DNA of 64,000 nucleotides, taken from assembly GCF_037055325.1 (NCBI RefSeq), contig NZ_CP146373.1:930001-994000 (forward strand), read 5' to 3'. The position numbers and the translations under genes were made by a program. This DNA is from Arachnia propionica. Its GTDB lineage: Bacteria; Actinomycetota; Actinomycetes; Propionibacteriales; Propionibacteriaceae. Under the pieces are notes generated by a model. That model did not search any database, was not told the DNA's origin, and saw nothing but the letters and a program-made list of their open reading frames with translations. Of the stretch, positions 1 through 8,313 are shown piece after piece (positions within the stretch are counted from its first letter, which is position 1; each line of letters starts with the position of its first letter).

Positions 1-892
1 ACGCTCGGGTGCAGAAAGCCCACGCCGCAGCCACAATCCCGGACCAGAACACCGAGACGGGCCCCAACAGGCCATCGATGCCAAACTGCGCAGTGATCCA
101 CACTGGAATACCCAACCAGCTGGCTCCCGCCACCACGATGCTGGCGCCGATCACCAGCCCGATGGTGACAATCAGCCCATGGATGGCATGGGCGGTACCG
201 GTCACGTAGAGGCCAGAGATGGCATCCTCCGAGGCACCGAGAATGGCCAGGCCGGCGAGCATCGAGATGATGGCACCAATGACTATCAGCCCCGGTTCAA
301 TCCCGGCCAGCCCCGGGACATCCCACCCCTTGGCCAAAGCGACACCGACCGCGGCTGCCGCGGCCATCGCTCCACCGACGCACTGCTGGAAGAACACTGA
401 GACCCGTCGCCTCGCCAACCACACCTGGGTCCGGTGGATGCTCCAGGCGACGATCAGCGCCAAGAGGCCGACGATCCACCGGGCCCCGAACATGAGCGCT
501 GCCGCGCTGGAAACCGCCCCGAAACCCAGGGAGACATCGAGGCCTCCCCAGCGTCCCTGGCGCCCGAGGATGGCCTCGATCCGAGCCCGAGAGTCCGGGA
601 TGCTTTTGCCCCGGGCTTCGGAGGCGACCTGCTGCAGCATCGTTATGAGCTCAAAGTCCTGATGACCGACGGGAACGACCCGCATGGCGGTCAGGGGTTC
701 GCCATCGGGCTTCCCCCTGACTGAGACGATGATCATGTTCCCGGTGACGTCGGTGTGGTATTCCGCCATTCCGAGATCCCGCATGGCATGCCGGGAGGCC
801 CGAATCGCCGAGGACACGGAGGCGCCGTGGGCCAGCATCCCGCACCCAATCTCCAACCCCAGGTCCAGCACCTTCCGGGGATCGGCGGTCAT
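1..892 (-). CDS. Threonine/serine exporter family protein (ThrE/DUF1212-like), 3' end outside window
   Basis: Only the first ~297 residues are present; the frame is open to the left edge. Translating the minus strand from the ATG at 892 gives a soluble N-terminal part with a GLEIGCGMLAHGASVSS stretch, the typical start of the DUF1212 domain of ThrE-type exporters, then an RIEAI..R segment and, from about residue 120, a run of hydrophobic helices rich in Gly/Ala. Known members pair a cytoplasmic hydrolase-like N-domain with a 10-helix membrane part and export Thr/Ser. The ATG overlaps the rnhA stop (ATGA), so it is the last visible gene of the nucleoside salvage operon. Substrate is inferred from family only. 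Confidence 0.75.
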   Translation of the reverse strand, partial: MTADPRKVLDLGLEIGCGMLAHGASVSSAIRASRHAMRDLGMAEYHTDVTGNMIIVSVRGKPDGEPLTAMRVVPVGHQDFELITMLQQVASEARGKSIPDSRARIEAILGRQGRWGGLDVSLGFGAVSSAAALMFGARWIVGLLALIVAWSIHRTQVWLARRRVSVFFQQCVGGAMAAAAAVGVALAKGWDVPGLAGIEPGLIVIGAIISMLAGLAILGASEDAISGLYVTGTAHAIHGLIVTIGLVIGASIVVAGASWLGIPVWITAQFGIDGLLGPVSVFWSGIVAAAWAFCTRA

Positions 893-1437
893 GCCTGCTC
901 GCTGGGAAGCTCGAACAGCGCGAGCTGCTCGGGCGCATCATCGTGCGGCGGCTCCATTCGTTCCGGCTTTCTCTCCGTTTCCGGGAAACCGGGGCCCCGA
1001 GTCACGGGGACACCGTCCCGGTGGGCAGTGGCGGCGGCACGTGCTCGTTCATCGGCTGCCTCGTTCAGGGGGTGGCCTGCATGTCCTTTGACCCATTCAA
1101 AACGCACCCGTCTGCCCTGCAGGGCACGGTCGAGTTGCTTCATCAGGTCGGCATTCAGGACAGGTTTGCCGTCGCCCTTCTTCCAGCCACGACGTTTCCA
1201 GCCCGGAAGCCATGTGGTCAGGGAGTTGATGACGTACTGCGAATCGCACAGGATCAGCAGTTCCTCATCCATGCCCGTAGTGGAGTTCAACAGGTCCAGC
1301 ACCGCCATCAATTCCCCCATGTTGTTGGTCCCGTGCGGCCAGCCCCCACAGTCCCAGTGGTCGTCATCGATGTACCAGGCCCAGCCGGCCGGACCGGGAT
1401 TTGCCAGCGAGGAGCCGTCCGCGGCCGCCGTGATCAC
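889..1437 (-). CDS. rnhA: Ribonuclease HI with C-terminal clamp-binding-like tail
   Basis: 182 aa. Cleaves RNA in RNA-DNA hybrids. The catalytic set is intact: D7 (ADGSS), E42 (NMGELM), D65 (LCDSQYV), H119 (VKGHAGHP) and D129 (NEAADERA). The basic handle KRRGWKKGDGKP lies at 81-92. The GTG at 1437 overlaps the add stop as GTGA and places ITAAADGSS as the first strand, which matches the family; a longer upstream frame only reads add out of frame. The fold ends near residue 140 and is followed by a charged, proline-rich ~40-residue tail carrying QLALF at 171-175, a match to the beta-clamp binding pentapeptide QLxLF. Stop overlaps the thrE-like start. Confidence 0.92.
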   Translation of the reverse strand: MITAAADGSSLANPGPAGWAWYIDDDHWDCGGWPHGTNNMGELMAVLDLLNSTTGMDEELLILCDSQYVINSLTTWLPGWKRRGWKKGDGKPVLNADLMKQLDRALQGRRVRFEWVKGHAGHPLNEAADERARAAATAHRDGVPVTRGPGFPETERKPERMEPPHDDAPEQLALFELPSEQA

Positions 1438-2525
1438 GCCCGCGCCTCGCAGCGGGCGGCGCGGAAGGCCGGACGGATCAGCCCCGTGACGAGGGCCTCT
1501 CGTTCGTCGTGGTGCAGGAAGGCTGCACGCATGGCCGCCACGGTCACGGCCTCCACCTCGGTGAGTCCCCATCCGAAGGTCTCGGAGAGCTTCGCGAACT
1601 CCTCGGACAATGCGGTGCCACTCATCAGGCGGTTGTCGCAATGGATGGTGACGTTGAAACCAAGCTCGGCGAGTCGCCCGACGGGATGCCGGTCGAGAGA
1701 CTTGGCCACACCGGTTTGAAGGTTCGATGTCGGGCACACCTCGAGCGGAATCTGCTGGTCCCGCACGAAGGCCGCGAAGCGGCCGAGCCTGGGCCGATCC
1801 CCCCAGAAGTCGTCGATGTCCTCGCAGATCCGCACACCGTGGCCGATGCGCTGGGCGCCGCAGAGTTGGACGGCCTCCCACATCGACTCCGGTCCGTCGG
1901 CCTCGCCTGCATGGATGGTGAAGTGCGCGTTATTGCGTCGCAGCAGGTCGAAGGAAGCCTGGAAACGGGTGGGAGGGAATCCCAGCTCGGCACCGGCGAT
2001 GTCGTATCCGACGACAGAGTCGTCGCGGTGGACCAGAGCAAGTTCAGCGATCGCGGTGGTGGGTTCATCGACGTGCCGCATCGCCGTGACGATCTGGGTG
2101 GCGACGATGGCCCGTCCCGCGGTCTCGGCCTGCGCCATGCCCTCGGCCAGGCCGTCACGGACCGCCTCCACAGCCGCCTCCAACGTCAGCCCTTTCTGCA
2201 GGTGCTGTTCGGGAGCCCAGCGGGCCTCGGCGTAGACGACGCCGTCGGCGGCTTGGTCCAGCACGAACTCTCGTGCCACTCGCACCAGCTGATCGCGAGT
2301 TTGCATGGCGGCTGTGGTGTGGGCGAAACCCTCCAGGTAGCGCACCAGGGAACCGGAGTCGGCGGATTCGAAGAACCACCTGCCCAGTTTCTCCGGGTCG
2401 GTGGTGGGTAGCTCGTGCCTGTTCTCGGCGCAGTGCTCGATCACGGTCGAGGGGCGCAGCCCACCATCGAGATGATCGTGAAGGGCGACCTTGGGCAGGG
2501 CACGTAGTTCTTCCAGGCTCAGCAT
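1434..2525 (-). CDS. add: Adenosine deaminase
   Basis: 363 aa, full length. Converts (deoxy)adenosine to (deoxy)inosine. The Zn/catalytic motifs of the amidohydrolase barrel are in order: LHDHLDGG near residue 15, a metal HxH with the H-D-H-L-D-G form; THHAGE-type FTIHAGEADGPES near 203; RIGHGVR near 228; CPTSNLQTG near 265; and a final metal-binding HCDNRLMSGT near 297, where many bacterial enzymes have NTDDP. Lies between cdd and rnhA and is coupled to rnhA by a GTGA overlap. Upstream is AGGAT 6-7 nt before the ATG, usable either as Shine-Dalgarno or as a TAGGAT -10 box. Confidence 0.95.
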   Translation of the reverse strand: MLSLEELRALPKVALHDHLDGGLRPSTVIEHCAENRHELPTTDPEKLGRWFFESADSGSLVRYLEGFAHTTAAMQTRDQLVRVAREFVLDQAADGVVYAEARWAPEQHLQKGLTLEAAVEAVRDGLAEGMAQAETAGRAIVATQIVTAMRHVDEPTTAIAELALVHRDDSVVGYDIAGAELGFPPTRFQASFDLLRRNNAHFTIHAGEADGPESMWEAVQLCGAQRIGHGVRICEDIDDFWGDRPRLGRFAAFVRDQQIPLEVCPTSNLQTGVAKSLDRHPVGRLAELGFNVTIHCDNRLMSGTALSEEFAKLSETFGWGLTEVEAVTVAAMRAAFLHHDEREALVTGLIRPAFRAARCEARA

Positions 2526-2553
2526 AAAAACATCCTAGAGTTGTGGGTAAGGG

Positions 2554-2952
2554 TCAGCGGACATGGTTCAGATCGGCGGGTCCGAAAGCCTGCGGCAGCA
2601 CCTCCGACATCGGCAGCACCCCGGTCGGGGTGTCCACGAGAAGCACATTCCCGCCGAACTCGAACAGCAGCTGCCGGCACCGCCCGCAAGGCAGGATCCT
2701 CTCCCCCAGTTTGTTGCAGCATGTGAACGCCACCAGCCGTCCACCTCCCGTGGCATTCAGCTGTGAGACCAGCCCGCACTCGGCGCAGAGCCCCACCCCG
2801 TAGGATGCGTTCTCCACATTGCAGCCAACCACGATGCGACCGTCGTCCACCAGGGCAGCCGCCCCCACCTGGTAGTCGGAGTAGGGCGCATAGGCTCTTT
2901 CCGTGACCTCCCGCGCCGCGGCCCGCAGCCGTTCCCAATCGATTCCGGTCAT
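2554..2952 (-). CDS. cdd: Cytidine deaminase (homotetrameric type)
   Basis: 132 aa, normal for the small tetrameric Zn enzyme that deaminates cytidine and deoxycytidine to uridine forms. It shows YAPYSDYQVGAA near residue 20, the nucleoside-binding NVENASYG near 46, the catalytic CAECG near 56 and the Zn pair PCGRCRQ near 89. The start is 1 nt beyond the stop of the second nucleoside permease gene, so translation is probably coupled to import. add follows after 28 nt. Confidence 0.95.
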   Translation of the reverse strand: MTGIDWERLRAAAREVTERAYAPYSDYQVGAAALVDDGRIVVGCNVENASYGVGLCAECGLVSQLNATGGGRLVAFTCCNKLGERILPCGRCRQLLFEFGGNVLLVDTPTGVLPMSEVLPQAFGPADLNHVR

Positions 2953-2953
2953 G

Positions 2954-4279
2954 TCAGTGGGTCTTCACGAAGTGGACACCATCAGCGGCGGGCGGACGGA
3001 CGCGACCGACCAATCCAGCGACGGCAATGATTGTGGCGACATAGGGCAGCATCTCGATGAACTCACTGGGAATCGGGAGGCTCATCAGTTTGATGGACTG
3101 CGCCAAGGCCCGGGTGAACCCGAAGAACAGAGCCGTTCCCGCTCCCCAGACAGGATGCCAGCGACCCATGATCACCGCGGCCAGGGCAATAAAACCGTTT
3201 CCTGCCGTGATGTTGTTGTCCTGGAAGGCCCCGCCGAAACCGACCGTGAAATAGGCCCCACCCAGACCCGCGAAGATCCCGCCCAGCAGCACAGCCTGGG
3301 TCTTGGTGGAGATCACCTTGATCCCGACGGTGTCCGCTGCCTGCGGGTGCTCACCGACCGCCCGGACCCGCAGCCCCCACTTGGTGCGGTGGAGCAGGAA
3401 CCACACCAGCGCAACAGCAAGCAGGGCCATGAAGGTCAGGGGGCGTTGGGTGAACAGGATCGGCCCGATGAAAGGGATGTCGCTCAGCGCGGGAACGGCG
3501 AACACCGGCATGGGGCTGACCATATCGAAGGTCTTGGGATCGCGGGCGACGAGCTGCTGGAAGATGAAACCCGTCAACCCTGTCGCCAGCAGGTTCACGA
3601 CCACCCCGACGATGACGTGATCCACCAGATATTTCAGCGTGAACAGGGCCAGCACGCCCCCCATCAGGAGGCCGGCGACGGCCGCCGCCATCAGGGACGC
3701 CAGGAAGGACTGGGCCACCGAAAACCCCAAGGACTGGGTGCTGGAGAACATCACAGAGGCTGCGAAGGCCGCCGCCAGGAACTGGCCCTCAATCGCGATG
3801 TTCACCACGCCGGCACGCTCCGACAAAACACCGGCCAGCACCCCGAACAGCAGCGGGGTTGAATACGCCAATGTGAGGTTCAGCTGGCTCGTCAGGACGA
3901 ACGGGACCGTGGAGGACGCAGCGGCCCAGACAATGAAACCGGAGAGGATGCTGAGCCCGGCGACCACTCCCGCCGCGGTACGCAAACCCTTCGGGAGCTC
4001 GCCGATCAGGAACACGGCCCCCGCAGCAAGGGTGAACAGGGCGAAGACCATCAGCAACGGCGGGCCCGGCACCTCAATGGTCGGCAACTGCACATCCGCG
4101 AAGGCGTCCGACAAGGCGATGTTCCCGGTCGGATTGGCGGTGAACGCCATCACCACCAGCAGCACCCCGAGCAGGGCGAGGAGAATCCCCGTCGCGATGC
4201 GCGTGGAACGCCCCTCCGGTGATTCGATGACCTTCCTTTCCGGAGCGTCGATGCCAGGAACGATGATGTCGGTGCTCAT
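2954..4279 (-). CDS. Nucleoside ABC transporter permease (BPD_transp_2 family, YufQ/NupQ type)
   Basis: 441 aa integral membrane protein of the inner-membrane translocator family (PF02653). The N-terminal ~30 residues are polar, followed by about 10-11 hydrophobic helices. The family segment GVLSERAGVVNIAIEGQFL near residue 150 and FRA-like loop LRVRAVGEHPQAADTVGIKV near 305 are the regions that contact the ATPase. The ATG overlaps the preceding permease stop (ATGA). Together with the next two genes and the BMP lipoprotein it forms a nucleoside importer; cdd and add directly downstream support (deoxy)nucleosides as substrate. Confidence 0.9.
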   Translation of the reverse strand: MSTDIIVPGIDAPERKVIESPEGRSTRIATGILLALLGVLLVVMAFTANPTGNIALSDAFADVQLPTIEVPGPPLLMVFALFTLAAGAVFLIGELPKGLRTAAGVVAGLSILSGFIVWAAASSTVPFVLTSQLNLTLAYSTPLLFGVLAGVLSERAGVVNIAIEGQFLAAAFAASVMFSSTQSLGFSVAQSFLASLMAAAVAGLLMGGVLALFTLKYLVDHVIVGVVVNLLATGLTGFIFQQLVARDPKTFDMVSPMPVFAVPALSDIPFIGPILFTQRPLTFMALLAVALVWFLLHRTKWGLRVRAVGEHPQAADTVGIKVISTKTQAVLLGGIFAGLGGAYFTVGFGGAFQDNNITAGNGFIALAAVIMGRWHPVWGAGTALFFGFTRALAQSIKLMSLPIPSEFIEMLPYVATIIAVAGLVGRVRPPAADGVHFVKTH

Positions 4280-5454
4280 GCCTTGGCCTCCTTAGGGGTG
4301 GTCCGGGCGACACCGCATCTGCGTTCCTTGAGGAAGGGCAGCAGCCAGGTGACAAAAGCGGGCGCCGCGACGAGCAGAACGATCAGGGCCTGGATGAGGT
4401 CCACCAACTGTTTGGGGGTGTCGGCGATCGTGACCATGGCGGTGCGACTGGCCTTCAACGCGCCGAACAGCAACCCTGCCAGCACCACACCGATGGGACG
4501 GGAACGCCCCAACAGGGCCACCGTGATGGCGTCGAACCCGAGGGTTCCGATGATGCTGACGGTCAGCTGCGGCGGGTAGCTCGTCAGAATCACGGGGGCG
4601 GTGACGGTGATCAGGCCACCGAGACCCGCCAGGCCACCGGCCAGGGCCATCGTCGTGAAGGTGACCCGCCCCACGGAGGTTCCCGTGGTTGCCGCAGCAT
4701 CCGGGTTCAACCCGACCGCCTGCAGCTGAAGACCGAACCTGGTGCGTTCCAGGAGCCACCAGCATCCCAGAGCCGCCAGCAGCGCCAAACCGAACCCCAG
4801 GTGCAGACGGGTCCCGGCGATCCGGGGCAGGGTGGCGCTCCACTCCAACACCGGTGCGATCGGGTTGGAAGCCCCCGGTTGCCGCATGAATGGTTGCTTC
4901 AACAGATAGGAGAGGATGTTCGCGGCGACGTAGTTCATCATGATCGTGAGGATCACCTCGTGGGCCCCTGTGCGGGCCTTGATGAGACCGACCACACCAC
5001 CCCAGAGCGCCCCCATGAGGACGCCCGCGAGGATCACCAGCGGAAGGTGCAGGAGGAGGGGAAGCCCCTTGACGCTGAAACCGAGATAGGCCCCAAGCAG
5101 CGCCCCCATCACGGCCTGACCCTGGGCGCCGATGTTGAACAACCCGGCCCGGAAAGCCAGTGCCACCCCGAGGCCGGCCGCTATGAGAGGAGCCGCCTCC
5201 GCGGTGGTTTCGGTGAGGGCGGTCACCGACCCGAGGGAACCCACGTACATGGCCTCGAAAGTAAGGGCGATCTTGCCGAAGGTGGCGTCCAGGGCGTCGC
5301 TGGGCCGGGCGATGAAGTAGGCGTATTTCGCCATAATCCCCGCATCGGTGACCACCATGATGACCATCGCGACGACGAAGGCCAGGATCAGGGAGGCCGT
5401 GGTCACCAGGGCCGTGGTGATCCAGGCCGGGCGGCCACGGTTTCCGGTGCTCAT
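4276..5454 (-). CDS. Nucleoside ABC transporter permease (BPD_transp_2 family, YufP/NupP type)
   Basis: 392 aa. N-terminal helix at about 10-35, a long extracytoplasmic loop, then the conserved LGVALAFRAGLFNIGAQGQ region near residue 95 and roughly eight more helices; the ATPase-contact loop is LQLQAVGLNPDAAATTG near 240. The ATG overlaps the ATPase gene stop and the stop overlaps the second permease start, so the three transporter genes form a tightly coupled block. Pairing of a ~390 aa and a ~440 aa permease is typical for BmpA-type nucleoside importers. Confidence 0.9.
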   Translation of the reverse strand: MSTGNRGRPAWITTALVTTASLILAFVVAMVIMVVTDAGIMAKYAYFIARPSDALDATFGKIALTFEAMYVGSLGSVTALTETTAEAAPLIAAGLGVALAFRAGLFNIGAQGQAVMGALLGAYLGFSVKGLPLLLHLPLVILAGVLMGALWGGVVGLIKARTGAHEVILTIMMNYVAANILSYLLKQPFMRQPGASNPIAPVLEWSATLPRIAGTRLHLGFGLALLAALGCWWLLERTRFGLQLQAVGLNPDAAATTGTSVGRVTFTTMALAGGLAGLGGLITVTAPVILTSYPPQLTVSIIGTLGFDAITVALLGRSRPIGVVLAGLLFGALKASRTAMVTIADTPKQLVDLIQALIVLLVAAPAFVTWLLPFLKERRCGVARTTPKEAKA

Positions 5455-7004
5455 GCCTGGTCCTCCTGCTCCGTGATGGCGACGGCATCCTCGTGGTCAA
5501 TCCCCGCCATCATGAGCCCCAGCACGTCACGGGAGGTGTCCGGGCCGACGACACCGACGATGCGTCCCCGATACATGACCGCAATGCGATCAGCCAGGGA
5601 CTCCACCTCGTCGAGTTCCGTGGAGATGATGAGCACCGCGGTTCCCCTGTCCCGTTCGTCGACGATCCGGGTATGAAGGAATTCTATCGCACCCACGTCG
5701 ACACCCCGGGTGGGCTGGTTCGCCAGCAGCAGCGACAGCGGACGCGACAGCTCCCGGGCCAGCACCACCTTCTGCTGGTTGCCTCCCGACAGCGACCGAG
5801 CCGGCTGCGCGTAAGAGTCGGTGCGGATGTCGAACTCCTCAACGAGCTTCATGGCGTGCTGGTTGATCTTCCCCAGCTTGAGGTTTCCACCCACACTGAA
5901 ATGGTCGAGGTTGTCCAGCACCAGGTTCTGGGCGATCGAGAAATCCCCGATCAGGCCGTCCTTGTTTCGGTCCTCCGGCACGTAGCCGAGGCCCGCGCCA
6001 AGGGTTTTGACGGGACTGAATCGCGTGACATCGACACCGTCAAGAATGATCGTTCCGCTGACCGGGGTCATTGTGCCGAGCAGCGCCTCGGCCAGTTCAC
6101 TCTGCCCGTTGCCTTGCACCCCCGCTATGACGATGATCTCACCGCCTCGCACTGTCAGATCGAGGTGGTCGACGGCCACCGCCCCGGATGCGCTGGCCAC
6201 CGTCAGGTCGGAGATCACCAGGCGTTCCTCCCCGATGTGCGGCGCCTGTTTGGCCACTTTCAGCTCGACGGAACGTCCGACCATCATGGCGGCCAGTTCG
6301 GCCTCGGTACTCGTGGGTTCGGCGCGTCCGATAACCTCGCCGCGCCGGATGACCGTGATGTCATCGGCCACCTCCAGCACTTCACGGAGTTTGTGGGTGA
6401 TGAACACAATCGCACGTCCCTCGTCACGCAACGCACGCATCACGTCCATCAACTCGCTGATCTCCTGCGGGGTCAGCACCGCCGTCGGCTCGTCGAAAAT
6501 CAGGTAGCGGGCGTCATGGGCCAATGACTTCAGGATCTCAACCCGCTGCTGGATGCCAACAGGCAGGTCCTCCACGAGCGCATCCGGATCGACTTCCAAG
6601 CGGTACCGTCTCGAGAGTTCCCGGACCCGCCTCCTGGCCTGGCTGATGTCGAGGAGCCCCACAGAGCCGGGTTCGTGACCTAGCACCATGTTCTCCGCGA
6701 CCGTGAACGGGGGAATCAACATGAAGTGCTGGTGCACCATGCCGATGCCGGCAGCCATGGCCTGGCGAGGATCCCCCAGCCTGAGTTTTTCCTCCCCCAG
6801 CCAGACTTCACCTTCGTCGGGGGCCAGCAGCCCGAAGAGGATGTTCATTAGGGTGGATTTTCCCGCGCCGTTCTCCCCGAGCAGGCAATGGATGCGCCCC
6901 GGAACGATATCGATACTGATGTCGTTGTTGGCCGTGAGGGGACCGAAACGTTTCGTGATGCCTTCCAACGACAACACGGGAGCTTCCGAGAGCGACGAAG
7001 TCAC
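5451..7004 (-). CDS. Nucleoside ABC transporter ATP-binding protein, tandem NBDs
   Basis: 517 aa with two ATPase domains, as in sugar/nucleoside importers that carry both NBDs on one chain. Domain 1: Walker A LLGENGAGKST near residue 42, Q-loop VHQHFML near 95, Walker B LIFDEPTAVLTP near 170; its signature is the degenerate LPVGIQQRVEI. Domain 2: a degenerate Walker A AGVQGNGQSEL near 295, which lacks the GKT/S lysine, signature SLSGGNQQKVVLAREL near 410 and LLLANQPTRGVD. This asymmetry is normal for the family. GTG start at 7004; the upstream region is the 102-nt gap holding a strong hairpin. Confidence 0.93.
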   Translation of the reverse strand: MTSSLSEAPVLSLEGITKRFGPLTANNDISIDIVPGRIHCLLGENGAGKSTLMNILFGLLAPDEGEVWLGEEKLRLGDPRQAMAAGIGMVHQHFMLIPPFTVAENMVLGHEPGSVGLLDISQARRRVRELSRRYRLEVDPDALVEDLPVGIQQRVEILKSLAHDARYLIFDEPTAVLTPQEISELMDVMRALRDEGRAIVFITHKLREVLEVADDITVIRRGEVIGRAEPTSTEAELAAMMVGRSVELKVAKQAPHIGEERLVISDLTVASASGAVAVDHLDLTVRGGEIIVIAGVQGNGQSELAEALLGTMTPVSGTIILDGVDVTRFSPVKTLGAGLGYVPEDRNKDGLIGDFSIAQNLVLDNLDHFSVGGNLKLGKINQHAMKLVEEFDIRTDSYAQPARSLSGGNQQKVVLARELSRPLSLLLANQPTRGVDVGAIEFLHTRIVDERDRGTAVLIISTELDEVESLADRIAVMYRGRIVGVVGPDTSRDVLGLMMAGIDHEDAVAITEQEDQA

Positions 7005-7046
7005 TGTTGTTACTCCTTCCTCAGGCGCCCACTCTGCGAGTGCTCA

Positions 7047-7083
7047 GTGGAGCGGGGACATCCACGTGACGTCCCTGCTCCAC
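7047..7083 (-). terminator. Intercistronic stem-loop between binding-protein gene and transporter genes
   Basis: Arms at 7047-7059 and 7071-7083 pair over 13 positions (one G-U on the RNA), with an 11-nt loop. There is no T-run. It lies in the gap between the bmp stop and the ATPase start. Such hairpins after the binding-protein gene usually cut down readthrough or protect the upstream mRNA from 3' decay, giving excess binding protein over transporter. The pairing is seen; the role is inferred. Confidence 0.7.
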
Positions 7084-7106
7084 ATGTCACTGCATCTTCT
7101 TCAGCA

Positions 7107-8225
7107 TCACCTGACGGTGGTCTCGACTGTGATCTTCCCGGAGATGATGTCGGCGCGGATCTGTTCCAACTCCGACTTGGTCTCAGCCGGAACTTTGGAG
7201 TCGAAGTCGTGGAACTCGGAAAGATCGACTCCCTTGTTCTTGAGGGTTCCGACATACGGATCGGAGGAGAAGGAACCCTCCTTGGCGGCCTTGATGGCAT
7301 CGAGGACGGCCACATCCATGCTCTTCACCACCGAGGTGATGATCACGTCCTTGTATTCGGGTGCGGAGCCGTAACCGTCGGTGTCCACCCAGATGGCGTT
7401 CACCTTGCCATTGGTTTCCTTCACGGCATCCAGCGCCCCCAGCCCAGAGGGACCGGCGATCGGAAGGATGATGTCGGCGCCCTGTGAGATGAGCGTGTTG
7501 GCGGTGTGCTTGCCACCGGCGTTGTCGTCAAACGGGCTGGCACCGCCGATGAACTGCCCGTCCTTGGTGGCACGATCCCAGCCGAGCACCTGAACGGTCT
7601 TGCCTTTGGCCTGGTTGTAGTACTCAACACCTTGGGCGAAGCCGTCCATGAAGATCGACACGGTCGGGTACTTGGCCCCGCCGAAGGTGCCGACTTTCCC
7701 GGTCTGGGACAGCGAGGCGGCGACATAACCCGCCATGAAGGCAGGCTGGGCGGTGTCGAACATCAGTCCCTTCGCATTGTCCACCCCGTCGAAGGATTCA
7801 TTGTCGACGATCGCGAACTTGACGTTCGGGTTCTGTTTCGCGGCAGCTTCCGTGGCGTTCGCCAGGGCATACCCGACCGTCACGATGACACCGCACTTGG
7901 CGTCGATCATGGACTGGACGTTGCGCGCGTACTCGGATTCCTCCTTGGACTCGATCTGCGCGGTCTCGACGCGGAGCTGTTCCTTCGCCTGCAGCAGACC
8001 CTTATAGGAGGTCTCGTTGAAGGATTTGTCGTCGAAACCACCGAAATCGGAAACCATGCAGGCCTTGAAATCCCCTGCCCCAGCAGTGGCGCTGCCAGCG
8101 GCGCTGCTGGCTGGAAGGGAACCAGTCGGGGAGGAAGAGGTCGTCATCGGGGCCTCGGCGCAGGCGGACAGCAACAGAGAGCTGACGGCGGCGAGAGAGG
8201 CGAGTTTGAGCAGGGACTTGGTCAC
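7107..8225 (-). CDS. BMP-family nucleoside-binding lipoprotein
   Basis: 372 aa. The N-terminus has a Lys-containing start, a hydrophobic stretch and the lipobox LLLSAC, so Cys at about residue 20 should be lipidated and the mature protein anchored outside the membrane. A Ser/Thr/Ala linker precedes the BMP domain (PF02608): DFKACMVSDFGGFDDKSFN near 52 and the family's DxxGFDDKSFN signature are clear. GTG at 8225 is preferred because it has GGAG 6 nt upstream and begins the signal peptide; an ATG 99 nt further upstream would add 33 residues that break the signal peptide. First gene of the importer operon. Confidence 0.92.
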   Translation of the reverse strand: MTKSLLKLASLAAVSSLLLSACAEAPMTTSSSPTGSLPASSAAGSATAGAGDFKACMVSDFGGFDDKSFNETSYKGLLQAKEQLRVETAQIESKEESEYARNVQSMIDAKCGVIVTVGYALANATEAAAKQNPNVKFAIVDNESFDGVDNAKGLMFDTAQPAFMAGYVAASLSQTGKVGTFGGAKYPTVSIFMDGFAQGVEYYNQAKGKTVQVLGWDRATKDGQFIGGASPFDDNAGGKHTANTLISQGADIILPIAGPSGLGALDAVKETNGKVNAIWVDTDGYGSAPEYKDVIITSVVKSMDVAVLDAIKAAKEGSFSSDPYVGTLKNKGVDLSEFHDFDSKVPAETKSELEQIRADIISGKITVETTVR

Positions 8226-8313
8226 TTCGAGCTCCAAACTTCGGAAGATTTCCTGGGTGCCATGACCATATCGCGCACACCTCACCAAGGCGCGGTACCC
8301 CGCCGAATCGTTA
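8226..8313 (-). promoter_or_regulatory. Gap expected to hold the promoter of the nucleoside operon
   Basis: 88 bp between the upstream phosphotransferase stop and the bmp start. Read on the minus strand it contains TATGGT (possible -10) about 50 nt before the GTG and GGAG just before it. No clear TTGACA partner at 16-18 nt was found, so the promoter call is weak and readthrough from the purU unit is possible. Confidence 0.3.
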
